DNA of 64,000 nt. It comes from a virus. The stretch covers positions 92,967 through 156,966 of IMG/VR virus record IMGVR_UViG_3300030107_007542. One strand, given 5' to 3'. Within the stretch, counting starts at the first letter, position 1; each line of letters begins with the position of its first letter. Of this stretch, positions 51,689 to 59,370 are shown piece by piece. Below the pieces are notes generated by a model that was not told the origin of the DNA, did no database searches, and saw only the letters and a list, made by a program, of their open reading frames with translations. The position numbers were made by a program, and so were the translations under genes.

Positions 51689-52372
51689 TTAGTCTTTTCC
51701 TTGCTCGATATCAGGATACTTCCTCTTCACTGCAGCGCGAACCTTAGCTTTTTCCTCTGAAGTGCCATGCTGTGCTACCAAGCTCAGAGCTGATCTTGCC
51801 CTGTTCTCAGTATCAATGGGATAAGAGCCGGCCTGCTTGCCCTTTGGGCCCTCTCCCTTTCCTGGAAGTGCAAAATCACTATCGGGAAGCGCCCTTCTTT
51901 CCGCAGCGGAAAGGTCTTTTTCATTTAAGCGCTCTTCCCAAACGGAGCTTCGTTTCGGCGCCGCATCTTTTCGGCTAGCTTGGCGCAACTTAGCTGTGAG
52001 GGCGCTAATTTCGGCAGGGTCCGTTGGGAGTCCTAATGCTGGAAATATGACCTTTAAGATCATTTCGCTCTTCATAGCAGGGGTCGTTGCTTTAGCAAGT
52101 TCTCGACGAATTAATTTTAATGGTTGCATCATTCCGCTTTTGTCGAACTGCTTCTGTGCGCGCTTCTCTCGACCTCGAAGGTCAGGCTTACCCGCCTGCG
52201 CTTGCTCCTCGGGGGAAATGGCAGGCATCGACATCTCCTCTCGGGATCCCTCTTTCATCATCTCATCTAGAAGTTTTGAGGGGTCTAAGTCAAAGAATTC
52301 GATGGCCTCATTATTCGTTAAAATAACTTCAACCTCTTCTTTAATAATTTTCAAAAGTTGTGTTTTTGTCAT
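51689..52372 (-). CDS. Virion-type protein with DUF6582-like C-terminal domain
   Basis: 227 aa. MTKTQLLKIIKEEVE is an amphipathic start with I-K-E. The C-terminal ~60 residues (RRALPDSDFALPGKGEGPKG, YPIDTENRARSAL, HGTSEEKAKVRAAVKRKYPDI) match the family often fused to phage structural or portal-associated proteins (R-x-L-P-D-S-x-F-A-L-P then YPI-x-ARSAL). Function unknown; virion component inferred. Confidence 0.65.
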   Translation of the reverse strand: MTKTQLLKIIKEEVEVILTNNEAIEFFDLDPSKLLDEMMKEGSREEMSMPAISPEEQAQAGKPDLRGREKRAQKQFDKSGMMQPLKLIRRELAKATTPAMKSEMILKVIFPALGLPTDPAEISALTAKLRQASRKDAAPKRSSVWEERLNEKDLSAAERRALPDSDFALPGKGEGPKGKQAGSYPIDTENRARSALSLVAQHGTSEEKAKVRAAVKRKYPDIEQGKD

Positions 52373-52403
52373 GCTAGCAATCTCCGGCGTACTATTAATT
52401 AGT

Positions 52404-52901
52404 TTAGTCTTCGCTCTTTGCCATATGATCTAACCATTTATCTCGTAAACGATTCGTAATTCCATCTTCGGTGGGGACTAGCTCTGCCTCAATTCCCGCT
52501 CGCTCAGCAGCTGTGACTTCATCTTCGTCATCATCCCAATGCTTAACAACTCCTAGTTCTGTGAGTTTGTCTGCTTTGAGATCTCCAAATGTATAGTAGA
52601 CTTCTTCGACTGGCAAATTAAACATTTCAATTGCCTCCTCGGGCGTCGGAGCTAGGTCCCACACATGCTTAGGACGACTTAGTTTAGATCGGGAAGTGAC
52701 AATTATAACTTTATGTCCTTCTGCTGCCAAATCTTTAAGGAGCTGAATGTTCTCATCATGAGGACCAAGATATTCGACGTCTCCATCTTCGAGAGTTTCA
52801 TATCGAATTAGTGTGTTATCAAAGTCAAATGAGTAAATGTTTTGTTCTAAGTTATCTTCTTCGGCGATAAACTTCCGCCATTCTTTTAATATCTGTTTCA
52901 T
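52404..52901 (-). CDS. HAD-superfamily phosphatase-like protein with virion-type N terminus
   Basis: 165 aa. MKQILKEWRKFIAEEDN is very like the start of the gene at 53159-53887 (LLENWRKYLAE); both carry an I/L-A-E site. Residues 22-130 are a HAD domain: SFDFDNTL (D26, D28), VTSRSK and KHWDDDEDE. It may act on a nucleotide or protein phosphate. Injection with DNA is possible if the N terminus is a capsid-targeting signal. Confidence 0.7.
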   Translation of the reverse strand: MKQILKEWRKFIAEEDNLEQNIYSFDFDNTLIRYETLEDGDVEYLGPHDENIQLLKDLAAEGHKVIIVTSRSKLSRPKHVWDLAPTPEEAIEMFNLPVEEVYYTFGDLKADKLTELGVVKHWDDDEDEVTAAERAGIEAELVPTEDGITNRLRDKWLDHMAKSED

Positions 52902-52955
52902 TGTTATAAATATACCTTTTCATTCATTTATAGTATATCAAATATAAAAAGGGTG

Positions 52956-53162
52956 TCAAGAATTAATTTTATTACGTTGTGTTAAGCGCTGGAGACACTC
53001 TATCTTGCTTGAGACCGCGGTCGTAAACAGAAATGGTAGAAAAGAGTGTACAAGGCACTTAAAGCTTAATACTTTTAACATCCAAACAATCTTCCAAGCT
53101 CCTATCATGTGCTGGAAGTACGTCTCATTTTGAGCATCTAGGTGTTCTAGTAGATTTTTCAC
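52956..53162 (-). CDS. DUF6356-like small membrane protein
   Basis: 68 aa, GTG start forming a GTGA overlap with the next stop. ETYFQHMIGAWKIVWMLKVLSFKCLVHSFLPFLFTTAVSSKI matches the DUF6356 pattern (TYFxHM, then an HAFLPF-like turn), one or two membrane segments. Function unknown. Confidence 0.7.
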   Translation of the reverse strand: MKNLLEHLDAQNETYFQHMIGAWKIVWMLKVLSFKCLVHSFLPFLFTTAVSSKIECLQRLTQRNKINS

Positions 53163-53887
53163 CAGCTATCCTCCTCAGGATCAGAACTAAATACGGAAGA
53201 ATCAATAATCTTGAAGTTATTCTCACTATCGGCGCCAACATTGCCTCTTCCAATCTCATATTTATCAATCTCAAACTCGTGCATTGCCTTACTTAATTCT
53301 TGGTAGGCAGGACCAGCTACACGGGACAGGAGGACTCCGAGTTCTTGAGCAATCTCGGCACTTTTAGACTCGTCATCAGCCGGATCTTCGGTTCGATCAT
53401 ACCGGAAGGATCCCAGAATCGTCTTCAAGATATGAAAAGGGTCGGCAGGATTGATATCTGCCTCACGACGCCATTGCAATATGGCTTCTTTCTCTGCGGG
53501 GAAAGACTTATCAAGGGCTTTGTCCATATCCTCCATATAGTAGATCTGGGGGATATTCTCCATCACAACCCACGAGAAATCATCAGCATGCGCGTACGCA
53601 CGGGGGAAGATAAGAGGATAGCGCTTGGCGGTGTTGAAATCGTCTTCGTTCATCTGCATTTTGTAATCATCGGGTTCATGGATCATTTTAATAACGTGGT
53701 CCGGATCTCCAACAGGCTGGTATACAGTGCGGAACATGCCTCTACCAAGTTTCTTGAACCGATCGGACTCTAGAATCTCGTGAATCTCATCGAAGTCGTC
53801 GGTGGCTTGGATTTCTTTGAGCCAAGGGAAATATTCGGCCTCGCCTTCTGCAAGGTACTTCCGCCAGTTTTCAAGCAGGAGCTTCAT
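53159..53887 (-). CDS. Protein-kinase-like virion-type protein
   Basis: 242 aa from the ATG at 53887 (ATGA-coupled to the small gene upstream). Residues 1-16 (MKLLLENWRKYLAEGE) are an amphipathic start with L-A-E. LGRGMFRTVYQP (47-58) is a glycine-rich loop, VIKM (K67) fits the Lys strand, and VVMENIPQ is the hinge. GNVG ... FKIIDSS stands where catalytic and metal loops should be, with DSS in place of DFG; no HRD motif is visible, so activity is uncertain. Similar phage kinases are known in other myoviruses. Confidence 0.65.
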   Translation of the reverse strand: MKLLLENWRKYLAEGEAEYFPWLKEIQATDDFDEIHEILESDRFKKLGRGMFRTVYQPVGDPDHVIKMIHEPDDYKMQMNEDDFNTAKRYPLIFPRAYAHADDFSWVVMENIPQIYYMEDMDKALDKSFPAEKEAILQWRREADINPADPFHILKTILGSFRYDRTEDPADDESKSAEIAQELGVLLSRVAGPAYQELSKAMHEFEIDKYEIGRGNVGADSENNFKIIDSSVFSSDPEEDSW

Positions 53888-53976
53888 TCTTCGGAATTCC
53901 AGCAACCACAATTAGAGCAGCACCGCCCGATTGTAAGGTCTGCAAGCTTTCTAAGATATTTGATTATAAGATTCAT
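53884..53976 (-). CDS. 30-aa Cys-rich microprotein
   Basis: MNLIIKYLRKLADLT then GRCCSNCGCW and NSEE: five Cys in the second half, a possible zinc knuckle. Its start and stop are ATGA junctions with the genes on both sides, so translational coupling strongly supports a real gene. It has no obvious independent ribosome site. Function unknown. Confidence 0.55.
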   Translation of the reverse strand: MNLIIKYLRKLADLTIGRCCSNCGCWNSEE

Positions 53977-54257
53977 TCTTTACCCTTTCCTTGCATCCTA
54001 AGTAGTCGATCTTCGGCATATTTGGCCCTCATATCGCCCAAACCACGGTCAATCTTCTCTAGCGCTTGCGCCAGCATCTTTTCCTGATTGGCTAATTTAG
54101 AAACAATCATTTCTTGATGATATTGGCGCGCCTCCTTAGCGGCCGCCTCCTCTTCTTTTTTATCCTTACGTTGCTGCCAGTTCATAAACAACAAAGAAGC
54201 AGTCCACAATCCTAGGACGCCATACTGCGCTAAACCTTTTATTATTTCGAGTTCCAC
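53973..54257 (-). CDS. Small membrane protein, holin-like candidate
   Basis: 94 aa. An N-terminal membrane helix (residues ~8-26, AQYGVLGLWTASLLFMNW) is followed by a long charged coiled coil (KKEEEAAAKEARQYHQEM ...). This layout fits BhlA/UviB-like or spanin-type lysis proteins; the amidase gene is ~1 kb downstream in coordinates. Holin is inference. Confidence 0.6.
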   Translation of the reverse strand: MELEIIKGLAQYGVLGLWTASLLFMNWQQRKDKKEEEAAAKEARQYHQEMIVSKLANQEKMLAQALEKIDRGLGDMRAKYAEDRLLRMQGKGKE

Positions 54258-54273
54258 TCAATAAGTAGTGATA

Positions 54274-54933
54274 CTATAGCGTCAATAGCCACTCAATTGA
54301 ATGGATAACTTCTTCTGCGTTATAACCGCGGTCTATATCTCTCAATACCATCTCTCGGTCGATGTAATAAAAAGTTGGCCACCCTGTAAGGGGCCATGGC
54401 CCGCCCGAGCTTTCTAGAATTGCTCGACTTGCACCGATTACCAAGGAATCGCTAAGACCATACTCCGCTCCCCATGCTGCTACATCAGCTTGGGTAGGAA
54501 TATCTCCGTTTGCCGTCTCAATGAGAACTGTTATATATAGGAGGCCCGTGTCGGCATATAGATCCTGGACCTCTTCGGCATGCGCGGCTGCCAGTCTACA
54601 GGGTCCACACCATCCAGTGGAGAAATCCAGGACAATCGGGCGCCCAAATTGAGCATACAATCCGAAGTTGTCTCCATTTTGGTCGGGCCCTGTGAGGTTG
54701 CAGGGGTGATCACCCTCTACTCCAGAACAAGTGCTCCAAGTTATTGGACTTGGGGGCAGTAAGTCAAGTGGGTTGGTATCATGAATTGCTTCAAGAGTGG
54801 ATAAAAAGACATCATTTTCCACATTTGTCGGCGAAATATCCTTTTGTGGATCGATGGTTTTAAAATTATTGGCTTCTGGTGGCGTACAAGCGCTCGCGAG
54901 CAAACAAAATGCTGCTAAAAGTGTTCGTAACAT
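54274..54933 (-). CDS. Thioredoxin-fold lipoprotein (TlpA/ResA-like)
   Basis: 219 aa. Signal MLRTLLAAFCLLASAC with lipobox and Cys16. DFSTGWCGPCRLAAAHAEEV carries the WCGPC redox motif (C109, C112), and TGWPTFYYI has the cis-Pro. The redox domain should face the periplasm, as TlpA/ResA proteins that reduce disulfides. An auxiliary phage gene; periplasmic target unknown. Confidence 0.87.
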   Translation of the reverse strand: MLRTLLAAFCLLASACTPPEANNFKTIDPQKDISPTNVENDVFLSTLEAIHDTNPLDLLPPSPITWSTCSGVEGDHPCNLTGPDQNGDNFGLYAQFGRPIVLDFSTGWCGPCRLAAAHAEEVQDLYADTGLLYITVLIETANGDIPTQADVAAWGAEYGLSDSLVIGASRAILESSGGPWPLTGWPTFYYIDREMVLRDIDRGYNAEEVIHSIEWLLTL

Positions 54934-54982
54934 TATGAAATACCTCCTCTATTTAACTAGGGCGGTCAGTGAAGGGAACACT

Positions 54983-55150
54983 TTATCTTTTCGATTCTTT
55001 CTTTTTTATTGCTGGTTTAGCCTCAAAACAGCCGGTTGTTTCACACAATTTTTCCACTTTTTCTTTAATTGTATCAATTTTAGCCGTTAAGTCAGCCAAC
55101 AAAGACGCTACAGACTCTGTATTCCTTTCTTTTTCCAATTTAGGGTCCAT
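54983..55150 (-). CDS. Small Lys-rich coiled-coil protein
   Basis: 55 aa from the ATG at 55150 (the longer reading overlaps the endolysin stop). The middle is a heptad-like helix (SVASLLADLTAKIDTIKEKVEKL), and the tail is basic with two Cys. It directly follows the endolysin stop. Could be a lysis accessory protein; no family recognised. Confidence 0.5.
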   Translation of the reverse strand: MDPKLEKERNTESVASLLADLTAKIDTIKEKVEKLCETTGCFEAKPAIKKKESKR

Positions 55151-55151
55151 T

Positions 55152-56096
55152 TTATAGGTGCTCCAATGAGTTTTTAGTTTCTTCAAGTAAATTAGGCAAA
55201 TCAAGACCAGCGCAATCTATTTTACTTTTAATAAAATTATAATGATTGCAAAATCCATGAAATTTACCATGCTGACATTCCTTGTTGACACTTGTATCAA
55301 CAAATCCCTCGGTATTCTTAGGATATTCTAAGGGTATGCCGATTCCTAGGTGAACTGCCTCCCATAAAGCCTTCAGTGCTTGAATTTGAACGGGATAAAA
55401 GTCCAAAAACGGTTTTAAGGTTTGGCCGTGAACATATCCATGTTCTTGTAGAGGTCTTTCACCGAATCCTTGTTGTACATACCAGGATTGATACTTAGGA
55501 TAATAGGCATTACTAATTTCAACACCGATTCCTTTGGTATTTCCTCCTTCATATCGGGGAATCCCCGCATGCCACGCTTTATGTTGTGTATCCAAAGTTT
55601 GAAAGATTGTACCATCGTTGTCGATGAGAAAATGAACAGAGATCCCCCTCTTGTTGAGAACACGAGAACATGACTCGGAAGACAAGCAAACATCCCAATG
55701 GTTAACAAACATAGTCGGATTTCGATCAGTCTTGCCCGAATAATTCGTATAAGTACCGGGATTAGCCTTTAGACCCCCCTCTTCGTCCCAAAGTCGCACT
55801 TGCTTCCACTTAATGGGGATAAAATTGCCATTATGAACAATATATTTGTCATCAGCCTTAAAAGGGCATCTTTTTGTCGGTATTTTATCCAACCAGTCGG
55901 AAATTTGAGATTCTCGTTCCGTCCAGACACGTCGATATGTCATAGGACCCACTAAGCCGTCAGCAGTAAGGTGATGTTGGCGTTGCCATTTCTTGACGGC
56001 ATTTACCAAGTCATTATCAAACTCTATGCATCCAAACCACGTAGGATCCCAGCCTAGGCTGTCAGCAGAGCTTTTATTATAAAAGTGTTTGTCCAT
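55152..56096 (-). CDS. Endolysin: peptidoglycan-binding plus N-acetylmuramoyl-L-alanine amidase
   Basis: 314 aa. N-terminal ~60 residues contain a PG-binding repeat (AVKKWQRQHHLTADGLVGPMTY). VNHWDVCLSSESCSRVLN with H133, then GISVHFLIDNDGTIFQ and KAWHAG, are the amidase-2 zinc fold; a late KFHGFCNHYNF gives another His. Together they cut amide bonds of peptidoglycan. Lysis gene at the end of the virion module; distinct from the tail lysozyme. Confidence 0.9.
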   Translation of the reverse strand: MDKHFYNKSSADSLGWDPTWFGCIEFDNDLVNAVKKWQRQHHLTADGLVGPMTYRRVWTERESQISDWLDKIPTKRCPFKADDKYIVHNGNFIPIKWKQVRLWDEEGGLKANPGTYTNYSGKTDRNPTMFVNHWDVCLSSESCSRVLNKRGISVHFLIDNDGTIFQTLDTQHKAWHAGIPRYEGGNTKGIGVEISNAYYPKYQSWYVQQGFGERPLQEHGYVHGQTLKPFLDFYPVQIQALKALWEAVHLGIGIPLEYPKNTEGFVDTSVNKECQHGKFHGFCNHYNFIKSKIDCAGLDLPNLLEETKNSLEHL

Positions 56097-56109
56097 GGGG
56101 TCCCTCTTC

Positions 56110-56121
56110 TACAATAAATAG
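56110..56121 (-). promoter_or_regulatory. CTATTTANTGTA motif ahead of endolysin
   Basis: CTATTTATTGTA on the minus strand, 13 bases before the endolysin ATG at 56096, followed by a GAGGG ribosome site. Second of three near-identical copies (see also 40909 and 61898). Confidence 0.4.
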
Positions 56122-56131
56122 AACTAGGGGG

Positions 56132-56632
56132 TTATAAGTACTCTTTCCATTTGAGATTCACCTCACCTATGCGTTTTTTAATAATAGAACGATAGGTAGG
56201 TTTTTTTGGACGCTGAATTAGGGAAACTGGAGCATTTTCAACAAGATAATCACGTTTTTTCTGGTTGCAGGGCTTGCATGCGGCTACTAGATTGTTCCAT
56301 TGTGATATACCGCCTTTAGATTTAGGAATGACATGATCAAGGGTTAGATCTGCTTCACGAAAGTACTTGGCGCAATATTGGCATCGATTTTCGTCTCTGG
56401 CGAGAATATTTTTTCGTGTACAAGGTAAAGTAAAGAATTTTTCATCAATAAAGCGCTTTAAAACAATAACAGAAGGGATTTGGAATGCTCTTGTGGCAGA
56501 ATGAACCCATTTATCGGTATATTCGACAGCCCAGGCCTTTTTAAGCCATGTTAGGACAACTGCTTCCTCCCAGCTAATGACTTCGATGGGTTTGAACGAC
56601 GAATCGAGTTTTAGGACTGTGATGTTGTCCAT
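56132..56632 (-). CDS. HNH endonuclease
   Basis: 166 aa. C84 and C87 (RCQYC), DHVIPKSKGG with H100, NN at 113-114 and C119/C122 (AACKPC) form the HNH zinc and metal sites, matching the family layout. Residues 1-70 are an N-terminal extension with WEEAVVLTWLKKAWAVEYTD that many phage HNHs carry. It may act in mobility, packaging or degradation of host DNA. CTATTTATA lies upstream (56677-56669). Confidence 0.9.
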   Translation of the reverse strand: MDNITVLKLDSSFKPIEVISWEEAVVLTWLKKAWAVEYTDKWVHSATRAFQIPSVIVLKRFIDEKFFTLPCTRKNILARDENRCQYCAKYFREADLTLDHVIPKSKGGISQWNNLVAACKPCNQKKRDYLVENAPVSLIQRPKKPTYRSIIKKRIGEVNLKWKEYL

Positions 56633-56668
56633 TTTACTCCTAAAAATTATTAACGAGGGGTGCTCTCT

Positions 56669-56678
56669 TTATAAATAG
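56669..56678 (+). promoter_or_regulatory. T4-late-promoter-like box TATAAATA (or, on minus strand, CTATTTATA)
   Basis: TATAAATA at 56670-56677 equals the T4 late -10 box on the plus strand. On the minus strand it reads CTATTTATA, ~38-46 nt before the HNH start. Which strand matters is uncertain. Confidence 0.35.
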
Positions 56679-56743
56679 AGGATATTTTGTCGATAAACAT
56701 GAATAGATGTCGCCCCGCGCACGGAAAATATTAAGAAAAGGGC

Positions 56744-56772
56744 TTGCAATCTTGCCATAAGTCGATTATAAT
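56744..56772 (+). promoter_or_regulatory. Near-consensus sigma-70 promoter for the YeaH-SpoVR-PrkA operon
   Basis: TTGCAA at 56744-56749, a 17-bp spacer, and TATAAT at 56767-56772. Transcription would start ~56780, 45 nt before the YeaH ATG at 56825. It is the best host-type promoter seen in the window, and suggests early expression by host polymerase. Confidence 0.8.
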
Positions 56773-56824
56773 ATGAAAGAGATTAAAACTAAACAGTTTT
56801 GTCGGGTATCAAGGTAATTAGTGT

Positions 56825-58069
56825 ATGAGCGTCTTCCGTAAACACAAATCCATCGTCGATCGCGCCGCATCCGATCGGACGCGTCACAAAAAAAAGATTG
56901 ACAAGGCAATTAAAGAGTCAATTAAAGATGTGGTGGCCGAAGAATCCATTATTGGACAAAATGGCAAGAAAAAGATCCGTATTCCGGTAAAAGGGATCAA
57001 AGAATATCGTTTTATCTACGGAAATAACGAAAAAAACCAGTCTGTTGGCTCTGGAGGGGATCATACTCTTAAAAGAGGTCAGAAAATCGGTGGCAAACGC
57101 GCCAAGAAGGGCCAAGGCCAAGGCCAAGGGAAAGCTAGCAATGAGCGCGGCGAGGAGTACTACGACGTAGAGATTACCCTAGAGGAATTAGCTGAATACC
57201 TCTTCAATGACCTTAATTTGCCCGATTTGGAGAAAAAACAGTTCCGTTTCATCACACAAGAGTCTATAAAGCGCAAAGGATACCGCTTTCAGGGCATTCG
57301 GCCGCGGCTCTCTAAAAAAGAGACCATTAAAAGGAAGATTCGACGTCGAAAACGCGCTGAAAAGGCCGGTACCTATGATCCAGAGGGTGACGAGCGCTTT
57401 CCTTTTCACAAAGATGACCTGAAATATCACCATATTAAGCCCAAATCGAAAGAAAACAGTGCAGCAGTCATCTTTTTTCTCATGGACGTGTCGGGATCTA
57501 TGTCTCAGGACCGAAAATTCCTTGCAAGGAGCTTCTTTTTCCTCTTATATCAGTTTCTAAACCATAAATACGAGAAATTAGATGTTGTTTTCATCTCTCA
57601 CAGTACATATGCAGAGCGTGTTAACGAAAATGACTTCTTTCGGGTGGCCTCAAACGGCGGAACTCTGATTTCAAGCGCTTTGGACAAAGAATTAGAAATA
57701 ATTGACAAAGAATATCACCCAAATGCCTGGAATATTTATACTTTTTACTGTGGCGATGGTGAAAATTGGGCATCTGACAACGAAAAAGCTGTTGATGACT
57801 TTAAAAAGATTAAAGAGGTTAACCAATTGGTAGGATATTGTGAAATTAATGAAAATTATTCGGGACTTGCGGACACAGATGACAATCCCTCCACCTGGAC
57901 GGGGCTCCCATGGGGTACTTTTTCGGCATGGAAAAACGAAGAGCCCGATAATCTATGGTCCAATTTAAATCCTATATGTGACAGCTCATTCAAACGAATT
58001 ATGATTGGAAGCACGGACCATATATGGCAAGCCTTTACATATCTATTTGGAGGAGGCTCTAATGAGTAA
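56825..58069 (+). CDS. yeaH: YeaH/YhbH-family protein (DUF444, VWA domain)
   Basis: 414 aa, family length. The basic N terminus (SIVDRAASDRTRHKKKI) and GSGGD...RGQKI are typical of YeaH. A VWA MIDAS motif is at MDVSGSM (D221, S223, S225). SRPF, FHKDDLKYHHI and FISHSTYAERV, NENDFF stretches also match DUF444. In bacteria YeaH partners with the kinase YeaG (PrkA) and with SpoVR. First gene behind the sigma-70 promoter. Confidence 0.92.
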   Translation: MSVFRKHKSIVDRAASDRTRHKKKIDKAIKESIKDVVAEESIIGQNGKKKIRIPVKGIKEYRFIYGNNEKNQSVGSGGDHTLKRGQKIGGKRAKKGQGQGQGKASNERGEEYYDVEITLEELAEYLFNDLNLPDLEKKQFRFITQESIKRKGYRFQGIRPRLSKKETIKRKIRRRKRAEKAGTYDPEGDERFPFHKDDLKYHHIKPKSKENSAAVIFFLMDVSGSMSQDRKFLARSFFFLLYQFLNHKYEKLDVVFISHSTYAERVNENDFFRVASNGGTLISSALDKELEIIDKEYHPNAWNIYTFYCGDGENWASDNEKAVDDFKKIKEVNQLVGYCEINENYSGLADTDDNPSTWTGLPWGTFSAWKNEEPDNLWSNLNPICDSSFKRIMIGSTDHIWQAFTYLFGGGSNE

Positions 58070-59369
58070 TTGGACAGTTGGCGACCTGGAGATGTGGGAC
58101 AACAAAATATGCAAGGTTGCTACAGATTTTGATCTAGATTGGTTCCCCATCGACTATGAAATCATAGATTATCAAGAAATGCTGGGAGCTATGGCTTATA
58201 CTGGTATTCCGACCCACTACCGCCACTGGTCCTATGGAAAAGAATACGAGCGCACACATACTCTTTATAACATGGGGCAGACTGGTCTTCCCTATGAGAT
58301 GATCATCAATTCTAACCCGAGTATTGCATACCTGATGCGTGAAAATCCTTTGTACATTCACGTACTGACGATGGCACACTGTGTGGGACATAGTGACTTT
58401 TTTAAACAAAATCGCATGTTTGCCCACACCAATCCCGACAACGTCATGAGTACTTTTAAGGCAGCTGCAAAGTATGTTAGGCAGCTTATTGAGGATCCTT
58501 CAATTGGAATTGAAAAGGTTGAGCGCATTCTGGATGCTGCACATGCCATTAAATACCAGGTCCCGCGCTATCCTGGGATCACTTATAAAACAAGAGAAGA
58601 GTGGGTGGCGATCGAGCGTAAAAAACAACAGAAAGATCCCACCTATCAAGTAGATCTAAAAAAATACCCTCATGAGCCAGAGTATAACCTACTGCTTTTT
58701 ATAGCCAACAATAGTCGAAACCTTGAAGACTGGGAACGAAACTTATTGATGATCGTAGAAGAAAACTCACAGTATTTCATTCCTCAGGCACTTACGAAGA
58801 TAATGAATGAGGGGTGGGCTTGCACTATTCATCAAAAGATTATCAATGAATTGAATCTTCCGGACAAGCTATATTTACCCTTTATTAAATTACACAACCA
58901 AGTGGTACGCCCCCACTTGGGTACTGTCAATCCTTACCATTTAGGGTTTGAATTATTCAAGAAGATTATCGAAGAGCACGGTTTTGAAGAAGCGATGCTA
59001 ATTCGCGAAACACATAATGATATTACCTTTTTGAGAACCTATTTAGATCAAGAGTTTCTTATGGATCAAAATCTTTTTAGTTATTCATTTAAATCGGCTT
59101 ACAAATCAAGTACAATTGATGATATATCAGATGAAGGTGGCTGGGAGCGCATCAGGGATGCTCTTATCTCTAACGTAGGGTTGAACCGCGTACCTGTTGT
59201 GTTTGTAATGGAAATGAATAAGGATCACAAATTAACCTTAGTTCATGAACATGATGGTAGAGATCTAGATGTGCCTTATGCACAAAAAGTTTTTGATTAC
59301 ATAAAAGACCTTTGGGGAGATGAGATAGTACTTCTCTCTCAGATAGAGGGCGAAACATGGGAGTTTTAG
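58062..59369 (+). CDS. spoVR: SpoVR family protein (YcgB-like)
   Basis: 435 aa from the ATG at 58062; a 19-residue longer reading overlaps YeaH further and lacks a site, while this ATG follows GGAGG inside the last YeaH codons. The start LDWFPIDYEIIDYQEMLGAMAYTGIPTHYRHWSYGKEYERT is a SpoVR signature, and AHCVGHSDFF, NSRNLEDWERNLL, PHLGTVNPYHLGF, FLRTYLDQEFL match. SpoVR is needed for B. subtilis cortex formation; in proteobacteria it is a starvation gene. Confidence 0.93.
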   Translation: MSNWTVGDLEMWDNKICKVATDFDLDWFPIDYEIIDYQEMLGAMAYTGIPTHYRHWSYGKEYERTHTLYNMGQTGLPYEMIINSNPSIAYLMRENPLYIHVLTMAHCVGHSDFFKQNRMFAHTNPDNVMSTFKAAAKYVRQLIEDPSIGIEKVERILDAAHAIKYQVPRYPGITYKTREEWVAIERKKQQKDPTYQVDLKKYPHEPEYNLLLFIANNSRNLEDWERNLLMIVEENSQYFIPQALTKIMNEGWACTIHQKIINELNLPDKLYLPFIKLHNQVVRPHLGTVNPYHLGFELFKKIIEEHGFEEAMLIRETHNDITFLRTYLDQEFLMDQNLFSYSFKSAYKSSTIDDISDEGGWERIRDALISNVGLNRVPVVFVMEMNKDHKLTLVHEHDGRDLDVPYAQKVFDYIKDLWGDEIVLLSQIEGETWEF

Positions 59370-59370
59370 C

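Noticed and set aside
52905-52912. TATAAATA (plus strand) between the HAD gene and DUF6356 gene
   Set aside because: Genes on both sides are on the minus strand; no plus-strand gene begins here. May instead be a variant of the TATTTAT motif before the HAD gene.
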